A DNA stretch of 64,000 nucleotides. It comes from UBA6163 sp041753075 (lineage in GTDB: Bacteria; Planctomycetota; Planctomycetia; Pirellulales; Pirellulaceae). The DNA is taken from NCBI GenBank assembly GCA_041753075.1, contig JBGSVE010000090.1:1-64000 (forward strand). Reading direction: 5' to 3'. This document shows positions 15,265-24,714 of this stretch, one piece after another (the first letter of the stretch is position 1; every line of letters begins with the position of its first letter). The notes beneath the pieces are model-generated. The model was not told the origin of the DNA. It did no database searches and was given only the letters and a program-made list of their open reading frames with translations. The position numbers and the translations under genes are program-made.

Positions 15265-16947
15265 ATGACTAGCGACAACAGCAGACCACTGCGGGATTCG
15301 GCAAACCTGTCGATTGGCCAGTACCTTATTCGTCGTCTCATTGATTACGGGATTCGAGATTGCTTTGGTATCCCGGGCGATTACGTGTTGGCATTCTACA
15401 GCGAACTGGAACGAAGTCCGCTCAATGTGATCGGCTGTACGCGCGAAGATTGCGCAGGCTTTGCTGCGGATGGTTATGCACGGTTGAGCGGCATGGGAGC
15501 GGTTTGTGTAACGTACTGCGTCGGTGGACTGAGCGTTTGCAATAGCATTGCGGGGGCATTTGCTGAGAAATCGGCCGTGGTGGTGATCTCCGGTGCACCG
15601 GGCGTAAGTGAACGCAATCGAGGGGCGCTATTGCACCATCAGGTACGTGACTACCGCACTCAGTTATCGGTCTTCGAGAACTTCACAATCGCGGCTACCG
15701 AACTTATTGATCCACTAACGGCATTCGCAGAAATTGACCGTGTGCTTGACGCTTGCGATCGCTTCAAGCGGCCTGTCTACATTGAACTGCCACGTGATAT
15801 GGTCGGCGTTGTACCACCGGTTATACATCCGTATCGCGGCTGGCCTACGGCACCCAATAATCAGGGCACAAAAGAGGCGATCCTCGAAACAGTCGATAGG
15901 ATCAACGCTGCCAAGCGACCCGTGATCATAGCCGGTGTTGAAATTCATCGTTTTGGACTTCAGGACGAACTCGTCGCACTCGCGGAGCAATCGGGGATTC
16001 CGATCTCGGCGACGATTCTCGGGAAAAGCGTGATTAGCGAACGGCATCCTCTCTATATCGGCTTGTATGAGGGTGAAATGGGCAACCCGGAGGTGACTGA
16101 GTTTGTCGAGCAAAGCGACATGATCTTGATGTTGGGAACCTTTCTTACCGACATTAACCTCGGTATCTTCTCCGCTAATCTTCGTCCCGAGCAATGCATT
16201 TATGCGACCAGCGAGAGCTTGCGCATCTCGCATCATTATTATCACGACATACCGCTCAAAGACTTTTTGGTTGGCCTCCGCGACGCCAAAATGAGTGTTG
16301 CGCCACGATTAATACCGGCCTCAATTGCCCAACGTCAAAACCGTAATAGCACAGTCGTGATCGAATCCGATTCGCCACTGCGAACAAGCAGAATGATGGC
16401 GATTTTAAATCAGTATCTTGATGAAGATACGATTGTGATTGCGGACGTCGGCGATGCGCTGTTTGCCGCGACCGAGTTACTCATTCAGGGTCGTGGCGAG
16501 TTCTTAAGTCCAGCTTATTATACTTCCATGGGTTTCAGTATTCCGGCGGCATTGGGAGCAGCCACGGCGAGGCCAGACCACCGCGTTGTCGTCATTGTGG
16601 GCGACGGAGCATTTCAGATGACGGGCCAAGAACTATCAACGCTGATCGCTCGAAAACACTCGCCAATCATCATAGTTTTAGATAACCACGGTTATGGTAC
16701 GGAACGATTTCTCCACGCTGGCGATTGGAATTACAACGAAATCCAACCCTGGAATCATGTCAAGTTATTGGACGCTTACGGCGGCGGTGTGGGACAGTGT
16801 GTCACCAACGAGGCCGAGTTTGATGGTGCATTGAAGAACGCTTGGGCCGACGCGAATCATACGCATCTGATCCAGGCCAAGTTGGTCGAAGGCGACGCCA
16901 GCGACACGCTGTTGAAGCTCGCCAGCCGCATGGGCAAAACAGTCTAG
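15265..16947 (+). CDS. ThDP-dependent 2-oxoacid decarboxylase (pyruvate/indolepyruvate type)
   Basis: A 560-residue thiamine-diphosphate enzyme with the three usual domains. The N-terminal pyrimidine-binding domain has CFGIPGDYVLAFYSELE, the cofactor Glu in TREDCAGFAADGYARL and the paired His ALLHHQVRDY that mark pyruvate, indolepyruvate and phenylpyruvate decarboxylases rather than acetolactate synthases. The C-terminal pyrophosphate domain has GDGAFQMTGQELSTL followed by the Asn of LDNHGYGTERFLH. The expected reaction is non-oxidative decarboxylation of a 2-oxo acid to an aldehyde; substrate is not readable. ATG 15265 is chosen over in-frame TTG 15256 because AGGAG near 15250 is better spaced. 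A DUF3592 gene follows 30 bases later. Confidence 0.85.
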   Translation: MTSDNSRPLRDSANLSIGQYLIRRLIDYGIRDCFGIPGDYVLAFYSELERSPLNVIGCTREDCAGFAADGYARLSGMGAVCVTYCVGGLSVCNSIAGAFAEKSAVVVISGAPGVSERNRGALLHHQVRDYRTQLSVFENFTIAATELIDPLTAFAEIDRVLDACDRFKRPVYIELPRDMVGVVPPVIHPYRGWPTAPNNQGTKEAILETVDRINAAKRPVIIAGVEIHRFGLQDELVALAEQSGIPISATILGKSVISERHPLYIGLYEGEMGNPEVTEFVEQSDMILMLGTFLTDINLGIFSANLRPEQCIYATSESLRISHHYYHDIPLKDFLVGLRDAKMSVAPRLIPASIAQRQNRNSTVVIESDSPLRTSRMMAILNQYLDEDTIVIADVGDALFAATELLIQGRGEFLSPAYYTSMGFSIPAALGAATARPDHRVVVIVGDGAFQMTGQELSTLIARKHSPIIIVLDNHGYGTERFLHAGDWNYNEIQPWNHVKLLDAYGGGVGQCVTNEAEFDGALKNAWADANHTHLIQAKLVEGDASDTLLKLASRMGKTV

Positions 16948-16977
16948 GTTAGCTTGCTAGTCGTTAAGGAGAGACCC

Positions 16978-18258
16978 ATGAGCTTAACACCCATTTCGGA
17001 AGCAAAGCGAAAAGCGGGATTACCGACCGGTTGCCTTGGCACCATCGGTGCCATTTTTGCGATCGTCGGTTTGGTCGCGTTCTGGGCCACGGGCGTCAAG
17101 CCATTGCTGCTTTACTTTGCCGCACAAAGTTGGGTTCAAACACCGTGTATAATTTTGACTTCCGAACTGGAGGAGATTCGAGGCGATGATGGATCGACTT
17201 GGCGCGCGAAATTTACCTACGAGTATGAAGTTGCAAACGCGACCTATACGGGGAATCGCGACTCCATCTATCGATCTTCGGGTTCTCGGTATGCGGCACG
17301 CAAACGCATTGAAGCATTGCCCATAGGATCTAAAACAACGTGTTGGCACTGCCCGAGCGATCCCGCCGAATCTCTGCTTAATCGCGAAATCTCTTATACG
17401 CAGTTGGGGCTTGCATTTGGCTTACTCGGTGGGTTCACGGGAATCGGCTGCTGGATGGTTTTTTACGCGGCTCACAACCGTCACCGCAAAGGCAATTTAG
17501 AAAACGACCGCGAAGAAATAAGAAACTTGCTTTCGTCGCCCACAGCTACCACCAGCGATGAAGATGAGCTTGATCGGCTTGCTGCGGTTCCCCAGCAATT
17601 GGTTCCATCGCAAACCAAACTGGCGAGACTAGTTGTTATGTTAATTGTGTGTTTGTTCTGGAACGGTGCGATTGGCTTTTTCATTTGGCAGTTTTTTCGC
17701 GACAAGCCTTTTGGCAATGCCTTCGGCAATATCCTCTTAGCATTATTCTTTGTTCCGTTTGTGCTCATTGGGCTAGCAATTTTCGTTGCGCTCATCGAAG
17801 GACTTCTTACCATGTTTAATTCACCAGTTCGCGTTGCCTTGTCGAGCGGTGCAGTCCCGCGCGGCGGCGAACTCGATATCGCATGGGAACTTAAAGGAGG
17901 ACTGACTCGAGTCCGCAAGCTGACAGTTTCCATTATTGGAAACGAAGTGGCCACTTACGTTCAAGGCACCGATACACACACCGATCAATCGACGTTTGAG
18001 ATTATTCATGTGGTTACGACCGACATGCGTAGTGAGATACAGTTTGGGACGCGAACGATTATGATTCCGCAGGCAACGATGCATTCGCTCGATCTGGAGC
18101 ATAACAAAATTCGTTGGACAGTGCGCGTTCACGGGGAAATTCGCTGGTGGCCAGACATCAACGATGAGTTTGCATTTCGCGTTTCGCCCCGAAATGGCGA
18201 ATTACTCGTTGCATCACAATCAAGCGAGCTTGCGAGTACCGAGGTTAGTGATGATTGA
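16978..18258 (+). CDS. DUF3592 membrane protein with arrestin-like C-terminus
   Basis: About 426 residues. ATG 16978 follows AAGGAG by seven bases. A membrane segment near residues 17-39 (LGTIGAIFAIVGLVAFWATG) leads into a DUF3592 domain (SWVQTPCIILTSELEEI, FTYEYEVANATYTGNR, GSKTTCWHCPSDP), then a second segment (LGLAFGLLGGFTGIGCWMVF). Two further membrane segments follow around 220-275. The C-terminal 150 residues look like a beta-sandwich of arrestin type: VRVALSSGAVPRGGELDIAW, then VTTDMRSEIQFGTRTIMIPQ and IRWTVRVHGEIRWWPDINDE. The next gene encodes a similar beta-sandwich alone and overlaps this stop by eight bases. Function is unknown; DUF3592 proteins are membrane proteins of unassigned role. 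Confidence 0.7.
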   Translation: MSLTPISEAKRKAGLPTGCLGTIGAIFAIVGLVAFWATGVKPLLLYFAAQSWVQTPCIILTSELEEIRGDDGSTWRAKFTYEYEVANATYTGNRDSIYRSSGSRYAARKRIEALPIGSKTTCWHCPSDPAESLLNREISYTQLGLAFGLLGGFTGIGCWMVFYAAHNRHRKGNLENDREEIRNLLSSPTATTSDEDELDRLAAVPQQLVPSQTKLARLVVMLIVCLFWNGAIGFFIWQFFRDKPFGNAFGNILLALFFVPFVLIGLAIFVALIEGLLTMFNSPVRVALSSGAVPRGGELDIAWELKGGLTRVRKLTVSIIGNEVATYVQGTDTHTDQSTFEIIHVVTTDMRSEIQFGTRTIMIPQATMHSLDLEHNKIRWTVRVHGEIRWWPDINDEFAFRVSPRNGELLVASQSSELASTEVSDD

Positions 18259-18688
18259 AATCAATTTGCTCCGAAATAACTTGCGATTTACACCAGGGCA
18301 GCCAATCGTCGGTATCGTTAGTTGCGAGCAGCTACCGTCGAGCGATACTTCCCTTGCGGTTCGCTTGATCTTCTACACCAGCGGCAAGGGGGACCGCGAC
18401 TTCAGGATCGTCGACGCGACTGAAATTGAATTGGGTGCGAGCGCATTGGAACATCAAGCAGATTTTCAGTTTGTTGCGCCAACGCGACCACTTAGTTTTA
18501 ATGGAAAGCTGGTTTCGTTGAGCTGGGCGATCGAAGCGGTTGCATTGCCGTCAACGCAAACTCAACGTACCGATATTGTCATTTCCGATGACAACGAAGC
18601 TGTGGTATTGACCGACAAATCGAGTGAGTTAAAGCGGTTAGGAATCAAAACGTTGTCGTCGAGCTTCGCGCTTAGGACCAAAGCTTGA
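18251..18688 (+). CDS. Small arrestin-like beta-sandwich protein
   Basis: A 145-residue protein starting at ATG 18251 inside the end of the DUF3592 gene. Features resemble an arrestin-type sandwich: opening strands LRNNLRFTPGQPIVGIVSCE, VRLIFYTSGKGDRDFRI with ATEIELGASALEHQADFQFV, then LSWAIEAVALPSTQTQRTDI. This layout parallels the C-terminal domain of the upstream protein, so the two are probably paralogous domains, one free and one membrane-anchored. No signal peptide. The ATPase gene starts close downstream. It is probably a partner subunit in the same assembly, but there is no direct evidence of function. Confidence 0.6.
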   Translation: MIEINLLRNNLRFTPGQPIVGIVSCEQLPSSDTSLAVRLIFYTSGKGDRDFRIVDATEIELGASALEHQADFQFVAPTRPLSFNGKLVSLSWAIEAVALPSTQTQRTDIVISDDNEAVVLTDKSSELKRLGIKTLSSSFALRTKA

Positions 18689-18702
18689 GGAGCGATCATT
18701 GC

Positions 18703-19425
18703 GTGGTTGAGAATCCTTACACCCAACAGCGGCTGGAGCGTTTAGCATATCGATTTCCTGATGGTCTAACGTGGCATGAGAATTGGCAAAGACTTGCATT
18801 GATGGGTTTTCGCGGTGCCATCGTCGGTACACGTGGGAGCGGAAAGTCAACGTTACTTCGTGAGATCCACCGACGGTGCCGTAAACAAGCATTAGATTCC
18901 ACTTTGATCGGTCCGCTTGATACGTTAAGCGACGATCCAATAAGCGAGCCTGCACATTGCTTGGCCAAAGACGAGTCAACGGGCCTGCGGACGTTGCTGC
19001 TGAACGTGCCACGGCCTTGTCGTCGCGGGCAGCGCGCCGGATTTGATCGTCGTCATCAGCGGCGATCGATTCGACAGCAACTTGAAATGCTTGATCGGCA
19101 CACGATTTTACTTATCGACGGCCTGGAACGACTTTCATGGCTTGAACAGCAATGGTTGGTGCGGCGGACTGCATCGCCGACGCGTTGTGCTGGCACCGTC
19201 GTTACAGTCCACCGATTCGCGATGCGCTTTGGCATTTCGGTCTGGATCAAAACGACGCCAACACGGGCATTGCTCGACGAGTTGCTGTCCGATTTGGGCA
19301 GGTCCGCCGACCGTTCACTCGCTAAGCAAAGATGGCAAGAAACACCAATGAATATCCGAGATGTTTTCCGCAAATTGCATGACGATTGGTTTAATATTTC
19401 GCATCAACGCTCTATTCAGAGTTGA
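18703..19425 (+). CDS. P-loop NTPase of unknown role
   Basis: About 240 residues with a clear Walker A (GTRGSGKST, about residues 43-51) in the context GAIVGTRGSGKSTLLREIHR, and a Walker B (TILLIDGLERLSWLEQQWL) where the strand ends in Asp and is followed by Gly-Leu-Glu. Arg-rich stretches lie between them (CRRGQRAGFDRRHQRR). Overall shape recalls AAA/ORC-like or STAND-type ATPases but is short, with no second domain. The start is taken as GTG 18703, ten bases after GGAG; an in-frame TTG at 18685 overlaps the previous stop. It closes the cluster with the decarboxylase and arrestin-like genes. ATP binding is well supported; its role is not. Confidence 0.65.
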   Translation: MVENPYTQQRLERLAYRFPDGLTWHENWQRLALMGFRGAIVGTRGSGKSTLLREIHRRCRKQALDSTLIGPLDTLSDDPISEPAHCLAKDESTGLRTLLLNVPRPCRRGQRAGFDRRHQRRSIRQQLEMLDRHTILLIDGLERLSWLEQQWLVRRTASPTRCAGTVVTVHRFAMRFGISVWIKTTPTRALLDELLSDLGRSADRSLAKQRWQETPMNIRDVFRKLHDDWFNISHQRSIQS

Positions 19426-19511
19426 GGCCTGACCAATCTGCACCTACGCTAATAGCCAACGCTTTGATTATTGTAAATTTGCATGTCTATGTTCGAACCC
19501 AGGTATCGATA

Positions 19512-21104
19512 ATGAAACGTTTGCTCCCCTTGTCCGCTGATCGTCAATTGTTCCGTCATGCGAACCTTGGACGTCGTCAATTTATTGAGTCGGCGGCGGC
19601 GTTGTCACTTGGCCCATTGCTGGCACGATCGGCTGCGGGCATGGTGTTGAGCAATCCCGTGTTCAATGATTATCCATTTTCCTTGGGTGTTGCGTCGGGT
19701 GACCCATTGCCCGACGGCGTTGTGCTGTGGACGCGTCTGGCACCCGACCCAGTTCACGGGGGCGGGATGCCCGAAGAGAACATCGAGGTAACTTGGTTGG
19801 TCGCGTCCGACGACAAGATGAAGAACATTGTTGCGCGCGGTACTGAGATCGCTTCGCCGCAGTTCGCGCACAGCGTCCATGCCGAGGTGTCCGGGCTCGA
19901 TGCGGGGCGAACGTATTGGTATCGATTTCAGGCCGGTGGCGAGGTCAGCCCCATTGGGCGCACACGCACCGCACCGCCGGTCGATTCGACCCCCGAGCGG
20001 CTGAGATTCGCATTTGCATCGTGCCAACACTTTGAAAGCGGATTCTTCAATGCGTATTACCACATGGCAGGCCAGGATTTAGACCTTGTTGTTCATCTTG
20101 GCGACTACATCTACGAAGGCAAGGCAGTTAGCGGTGCAATTCGGAAACATATTGGCGACGAGATCGAGTCGCTTGAGGATTACCGGCGGCGGCACGCTGT
20201 GTATAAAAGCGACACGGACTTGCAGGCCGCGCACGCAGCGTTTCCGTGGCTGGTGACCTGGGACGATCACGAACTTGACAACAACTACGCCGGTGACATC
20301 AGCGAACAGACTTATGTGACGCCAGCCGATTTGTTACTTCGCCGCGCTAATGCGTACCAGGCCTATTACGAACACATGCCACTGCGGCGGCTGTCGACCC
20401 CGGATGGACCGCTAATGCAGATCTATCGCGGTTGCCAATGGGGCCGTCTCGCTGACTTTGCCGTACTAGATACGCGCCAATACCGCACCGACCAACCTTG
20501 TGGAGATCGCAATACCGAGCCGTGTGCAGAGTCGCTCGCGCCGTCGCAAACAATGCTGGGCGACGCGCAACAAGCATGGTTGGACGAGCGACTGAAATCC
20601 TCGCCCGCCATTTGGAATGTGTTGGCTCAACAAGTGATGATGGCGCGGGCGGATCGTAAAGCGGGCGAAGGCGTGGCGTACAGCATGGACCAGTGGCCTG
20701 GATACGAAATGCCGCGGCGACGATTGATGCAATTCCTGCGTGACGAGAAGATCTCGAACCCAATTGTCTTAACCGGTGATATTCACACCAACTGGGTCAA
20801 TGACTTATTGGTTGACTTCGACGACACATCAGCGCCGGTCGTGGCAACGGAATTTGTCTGCACGTCGATTTCCTCAGGCGGCGACGGCCAAGAGAATCGG
20901 CGCGGCAGCGAGGCGGTGCTCGCCGAAAACCCGTTTGTCAAGTTTCACAACGGCGAGCGAGGTTATACGCAATGCGACATTACGGCTGACCAGTGGCGGA
21001 GCGATTTCCAAGTTGTCCCCTATGTAACGCGAAAGGGAGCGCCGCTAATTACCCGCGCATCATTTGTGGTCGAATCAGGTAAAGCGGGCGCGCATCAAGT
21101 TTAG
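19512..21104 (+). CDS. phoD: PhoD-family alkaline phosphatase, Tat-exported
   Basis: A 530-residue phosphatase/phosphodiesterase of the PhoD type. ATG 19512 gives an N-terminus with the twin-arginine motif GRRQFIESAAALSLG (about residues 21-35), as expected for Tat-exported metalloenzymes. The N-terminal beta domain reads YPFSLGVASGDPLPDGVVLW. Metal-site blocks follow: FASCQHFESGFF, VVHLGDYIYEG, LVTWDDHELDNNYAGDI and VLTGDIHTNWVNDL. These match the Fe/Ca active site of PhoD. It likely releases phosphate from phosphomonoesters and diesters outside the cytoplasm. A frame extending up to 19422 lacks family features and would destroy the Tat signal. A regulatory Pho box was not recognised. Confidence 0.88.
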   Translation: MKRLLPLSADRQLFRHANLGRRQFIESAAALSLGPLLARSAAGMVLSNPVFNDYPFSLGVASGDPLPDGVVLWTRLAPDPVHGGGMPEENIEVTWLVASDDKMKNIVARGTEIASPQFAHSVHAEVSGLDAGRTYWYRFQAGGEVSPIGRTRTAPPVDSTPERLRFAFASCQHFESGFFNAYYHMAGQDLDLVVHLGDYIYEGKAVSGAIRKHIGDEIESLEDYRRRHAVYKSDTDLQAAHAAFPWLVTWDDHELDNNYAGDISEQTYVTPADLLLRRANAYQAYYEHMPLRRLSTPDGPLMQIYRGCQWGRLADFAVLDTRQYRTDQPCGDRNTEPCAESLAPSQTMLGDAQQAWLDERLKSSPAIWNVLAQQVMMARADRKAGEGVAYSMDQWPGYEMPRRRLMQFLRDEKISNPIVLTGDIHTNWVNDLLVDFDDTSAPVVATEFVCTSISSGGDGQENRRGSEAVLAENPFVKFHNGERGYTQCDITADQWRSDFQVVPYVTRKGAPLITRASFVVESGKAGAHQV

Positions 21105-21439
21105 GCCCAATTTGCCAACAGGTCCGTCGTGATTAAGAATGAGCGCGAGCGGAATTTGTTGGAATAGTCTCGCGATTGCCGGTGAATCAATCGCGCCCCG
21201 ACTTAAAAATGCGGTTGTAAATCAACGGAATATGCAGATTCGTTGGCACAATCGGAAAAAATTGCGTAAAACATTTGTTGGGAACAACTGCGAAGATCAA
21301 GCGTATCATTGCTGTCGTCCTTGTCGCATGGTTCGGCTCGATGCTTAGACACAAGCTAGGCTGGCAATGACGACGGATCGGTAAATACGTTTCCGCAGCG
21401 CTCGCCTCGACAATACCACCGCCTGAAATAAGCCCACCG
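21105..21439. other. Intergenic region upstream of the metalloprotease gene
   Basis: A 335-base gap. Short open frames exist but none has a credible ribosome binding site or family resemblance. I see no clear terminator hairpin after phoD and no repeat of the types found elsewhere in the window. The promoter of the metalloprotease gene should be here. Confidence 0.35.
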
Positions 21440-24433
21440 ATGAAATTCAAAGCATCGTTACTGATCCCGTTGAGTCTCTGTTTTTTTGCAACTTCGTCGC
21501 GCGGTGACGACGACTTGCCGCCATTCGCGGACGTCAGCAAAGACTTTGCAGCGATTGCGACACCCGATCAAAAGAGCCCAAAAGGCCTGTTCAGCATTTG
21601 GAAACGCGAGAAAGATTCGCAGTTGATTGGTGAGTTGCCCAAGAATTTCATGGGCAAGCGTTACTTCGTGGCTCTAACGCTCAGCAGCGGCGATCGTTAC
21701 GCCGGATTGCAGTCCGGCGACTGGGTCATTGAATGGCGGCGCTACAACAATCGATTGGCATTGATTGCCCCAAACCTGGAAGTCCGTGCCGAAGGTGAAG
21801 CCGAGGCCAAGGCCTCGGTCAAACGATTGTTCACCGACCAAGTGTTGATGGACGTGCCGATTCTGGCGATGGGTCCGACCGGCGGTCCGGTGATCGACTT
21901 CGACCAGTTATTGCTTACCAACGCTTCGAAGTTTTTTGGTCCCTCGGTGCGAATCACCAATCCCGGCATCGTTTCGATCCCGTCAGCCAAGGTGTTCCCC
22001 GAGAATGTCGAATTGGCATTCGAGATCGTCGGCATGGGCGGAAAGCTGCAAACGATTCACTATTCGTTTAGCGAAGTACCACCGGCTAACAGCGGATTCA
22101 AGCCACGCAAAGCCGACGAACGGATTGGATATTTCACGACTTCGTATTCTGACTTGAGCAAATATGACGACGATGATACGCGCGTTCGCTTTATCAACCG
22201 TTGGCATTTAGAAAAACGTGACTCACGCCTTAAGCTCAGTCCGCCCAAAGAGCCAATTCGGTTTTATGTCGAGCATACGACGCCGGTTCGTTATCGCCGT
22301 TGGGTTAAGGCAGGCGTCGAATATTGGAATCGAGCCTTCGAAAAAGTCGGTCTGATCGATGCGGTTGTGGTCGAGTACCAGGATGCCGAGAGTGGTGCGC
22401 ACATGGAGAAAGACCCTGAGGACGTTCGATACAACTTCATCCGCTGGTTAAATAATGACGTCGGCACGGCGATCGGACCCAGCCGTGTGCATCCTGAAAC
22501 TGGCGAAATCCTTGACGCTGACATTATTTTGACCGACGGTTGGATTCGCTACTACAACTTCAACTATCACGATTTGATGCCGAAGTTGGCAATGGAAAGC
22601 GCCAGCCCTGAAACGCTGGCTTGGTTGGGAAGCCATCCATCGTGGGATCCGCGCGTGCGACTCGCGCCAGCCGAGCAATCAAACTTTTTGCGATCCAAGC
22701 TCAACCAGCAAGCACAACAACCGATGGCTGGGTTCGCGATGGCAGGGGCCGATCCAGCGTTGCTGGGCGACGACGAATATGATGGTTTATACGGCAGAAT
22801 CAGCCAAAAGAATGGACTTTGCATGGCTGCCAATGGCCGCCAATTGGATCTGTCATTCGCGCGGATGAACTGGGAATTCGCCTTGTTGGAAGATGGCGAA
22901 ATCGACGCGGAGAAGAAGAAAAAAGAGGACGAAGAGAAAGCCAAAGCTGACGAAGCGAAAAAGGCCGATGCGGAAGTCGCGTCGCCATCGGATGAGCCTG
23001 CGGACAAGAAAGACGAACCGAAAGCGGACGCTACTGATGACGATCAAGCGAAATCCGATAAAGACAAAGATAAGAAAGAAGCGGACGACCCAAATCGGCC
23101 GGACATGCTCGATGGAATCCCTGAATGGTTCGTCGGGCCATTGTTGGCTGACCTTGTTGCCCATGAAGTTGGACATACCCTTGGCCTGCGCCACAACTTC
23201 AAGGCATCCGGAGCGATGAAGTTGGACAAGATCAACAGCGAAGAAGTCAAAGGCAAGAAAACGTTTACCTCCTCCGTGATGGATTACATTCCGATCAACT
23301 ATCGATTCGAGGCCGGCGAAGTCCAAGGTGACTACGCAATGATCGACATCGGTCCCTATGACTATTGGGCGATTGAGTATGGATACACATTTGACGACAA
23401 GACACTCGCTGACATTCTCAAGCGTTGCAGCGAACCCGAATTGCAATACGCCACCGACGAGGACACCAGCGGTCCGGATCCTTTGGCCACACGCTATGAC
23501 TTCAGTTCCGATCCACTGGATTATGCAAACGAGCAAATGAAGTTGGTCAAGATTTATCGCGAGCGAATTCTTGAGAAATTTGTCAAGGAAGGTGACAGTT
23601 GGGCGAAGGCACGCCGTGGTTATGAGTTGACGCTCGGTTTGCAGATGCGAACGGTCAGCATGATGGCCAACTGGGTCGGTGGAGCTTTTGTCCACCGCGA
23701 CAAAAAAGGCGATCCCGGCGATCGGCCACCGGTCGAAGTCGTACCAGCTCAAGCCCAGCGTGATGCTCTCAAGTACGTTATCGCAACGACGTTCAATGAC
23801 GACGCTTACGGGTTGAGTCCCAAATTGCTCGAACGCATGTCGGTCGATAAGTGGCTTGATGGCGATGGGCACATGAGCATGTCCTCCGAAGCGACGTGGC
23901 CGATTCACGATCGCATTCTGGGCATTCAATCGTCGGCATTAACATTGTTAATGAACCCCACGACCTTGCGTCGCGTCTTCGATAACGAGCTGCGCCTGCC
24001 TGCCGAAACCGATACGTTGACGTTGCCCGAATTACTTGACGCGATTAGCACCGCAGCCTGGACCGAATTGTCGCAACCCTGCCCCGATGATCGCAACGAT
24101 CGCAAGCCGATGATTTCAAGTCTGAGGCGAAATCTGCAGCGCGAACATTTGAAGCGACTGTTGGACCTGGTGCTGGACGACTCCGATGATACGGCCGCAC
24201 ACAAGCCAATCGGAAATTTGGCGCGGATGCAGTTGCGAGCGCTCAAGAGCCGAATCGAGGCATCGATGGCGACATGTGCGAATAAGATGGATGCGTATAC
24301 CGCGGCCCACTTAACCGAATCTCAGGAGCGGATTGCCCGTGCGCTCGAAGCCAGTTACACGTTCAACGGCAAGCCGCAAGCTCCGCCAATGATGATGTTC
24401 ATGCTTGGCAAAGAGGGTGAAAACCAGCAATAG
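21440..24433 (+). CDS. Zinc-dependent metzincin-type protease (DUF5117/DUF4953)
   Basis: A 997-residue exported protease. Signal peptide 1-22 ends ATSSRG. The N-terminal DUF5117-type region (LIGELPKNFMGKRYFVALTL) precedes the catalytic domain, whose zinc motif H575EVGHTLGLRH585 has the metzincin spacing HExxHxxGxxH, followed by a possible Met-turn (SSVMDYIPINY). A very charged linker at about 491-552, rich in Lys, Glu, Asp and Ala, is inserted shortly before the zinc helix and is probably disordered. The C-terminal domain (ALKYVIATTFNDDAYGLSPK) matches DUF4953 proteins. Substrate unknown. It sits between phoD and a giant heme protein gene and appears transcribed on its own. Confidence 0.85.
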   Translation: MKFKASLLIPLSLCFFATSSRGDDDLPPFADVSKDFAAIATPDQKSPKGLFSIWKREKDSQLIGELPKNFMGKRYFVALTLSSGDRYAGLQSGDWVIEWRRYNNRLALIAPNLEVRAEGEAEAKASVKRLFTDQVLMDVPILAMGPTGGPVIDFDQLLLTNASKFFGPSVRITNPGIVSIPSAKVFPENVELAFEIVGMGGKLQTIHYSFSEVPPANSGFKPRKADERIGYFTTSYSDLSKYDDDDTRVRFINRWHLEKRDSRLKLSPPKEPIRFYVEHTTPVRYRRWVKAGVEYWNRAFEKVGLIDAVVVEYQDAESGAHMEKDPEDVRYNFIRWLNNDVGTAIGPSRVHPETGEILDADIILTDGWIRYYNFNYHDLMPKLAMESASPETLAWLGSHPSWDPRVRLAPAEQSNFLRSKLNQQAQQPMAGFAMAGADPALLGDDEYDGLYGRISQKNGLCMAANGRQLDLSFARMNWEFALLEDGEIDAEKKKKEDEEKAKADEAKKADAEVASPSDEPADKKDEPKADATDDDQAKSDKDKDKKEADDPNRPDMLDGIPEWFVGPLLADLVAHEVGHTLGLRHNFKASGAMKLDKINSEEVKGKKTFTSSVMDYIPINYRFEAGEVQGDYAMIDIGPYDYWAIEYGYTFDDKTLADILKRCSEPELQYATDEDTSGPDPLATRYDFSSDPLDYANEQMKLVKIYRERILEKFVKEGDSWAKARRGYELTLGLQMRTVSMMANWVGGAFVHRDKKGDPGDRPPVEVVPAQAQRDALKYVIATTFNDDAYGLSPKLLERMSVDKWLDGDGHMSMSSEATWPIHDRILGIQSSALTLLMNPTTLRRVFDNELRLPAETDTLTLPELLDAISTAAWTELSQPCPDDRNDRKPMISSLRRNLQREHLKRLLDLVLDDSDDTAAHKPIGNLARMQLRALKSRIEASMATCANKMDAYTAAHLTESQERIARALEASYTFNGKPQAPPMMMFMLGKEGENQQ

Positions 24434-24714
24434 CGGGTTGTCACAATGGCAGGACTTTGGTTGACGCGGCAGAAATTCGCTTTACAATCAGTCGCGGTGT
24501 GACAAACGCACCTACCCGCCTGCCCTCGCCAAAACGTCAGCGCCCTGGGCTACCGGCAATGCGTCAACTTGTTTTTGACGTGACGCTGGATCGGCGGTGT
24601 CAGACCATTTCCTCGGGAAAACCTCCCAGCGGATCGGTCGGACGCCCCCGTCTGACAGTCTGCTTTGTGTTTTCCTGAATCATGGCTTAAGACCATCGTT
24701 TTCGGGAGTTTTGT
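24434..24714. other. Intergenic leader with two short hairpins
   Basis: A 281-base gap before the WD40/heme protein. A perfect six-base stem with a seven-base loop (CGTCAA/TTGACG) lies at 24562-24580, and an eight-base stem with one wobble pair and loop CCCC lies at 24637-24656, followed by a T-rich stretch. The second may be a weak terminator or a leader structure. GGGAG about six bases before GTG 24715 is the ribosome binding site. Confidence 0.35.

Noticed and set aside
22853..23929. A 358-codon open frame on the minus strand opposite the metalloprotease
   Set aside because: It lies wholly within a well-supported gene. Its Phe/Val/Arg-rich residues (FRFVFLVRRLIRWRRDFRIG) are the complement of the Lys/Glu/Asp-rich linker codons, and no domain is visible.
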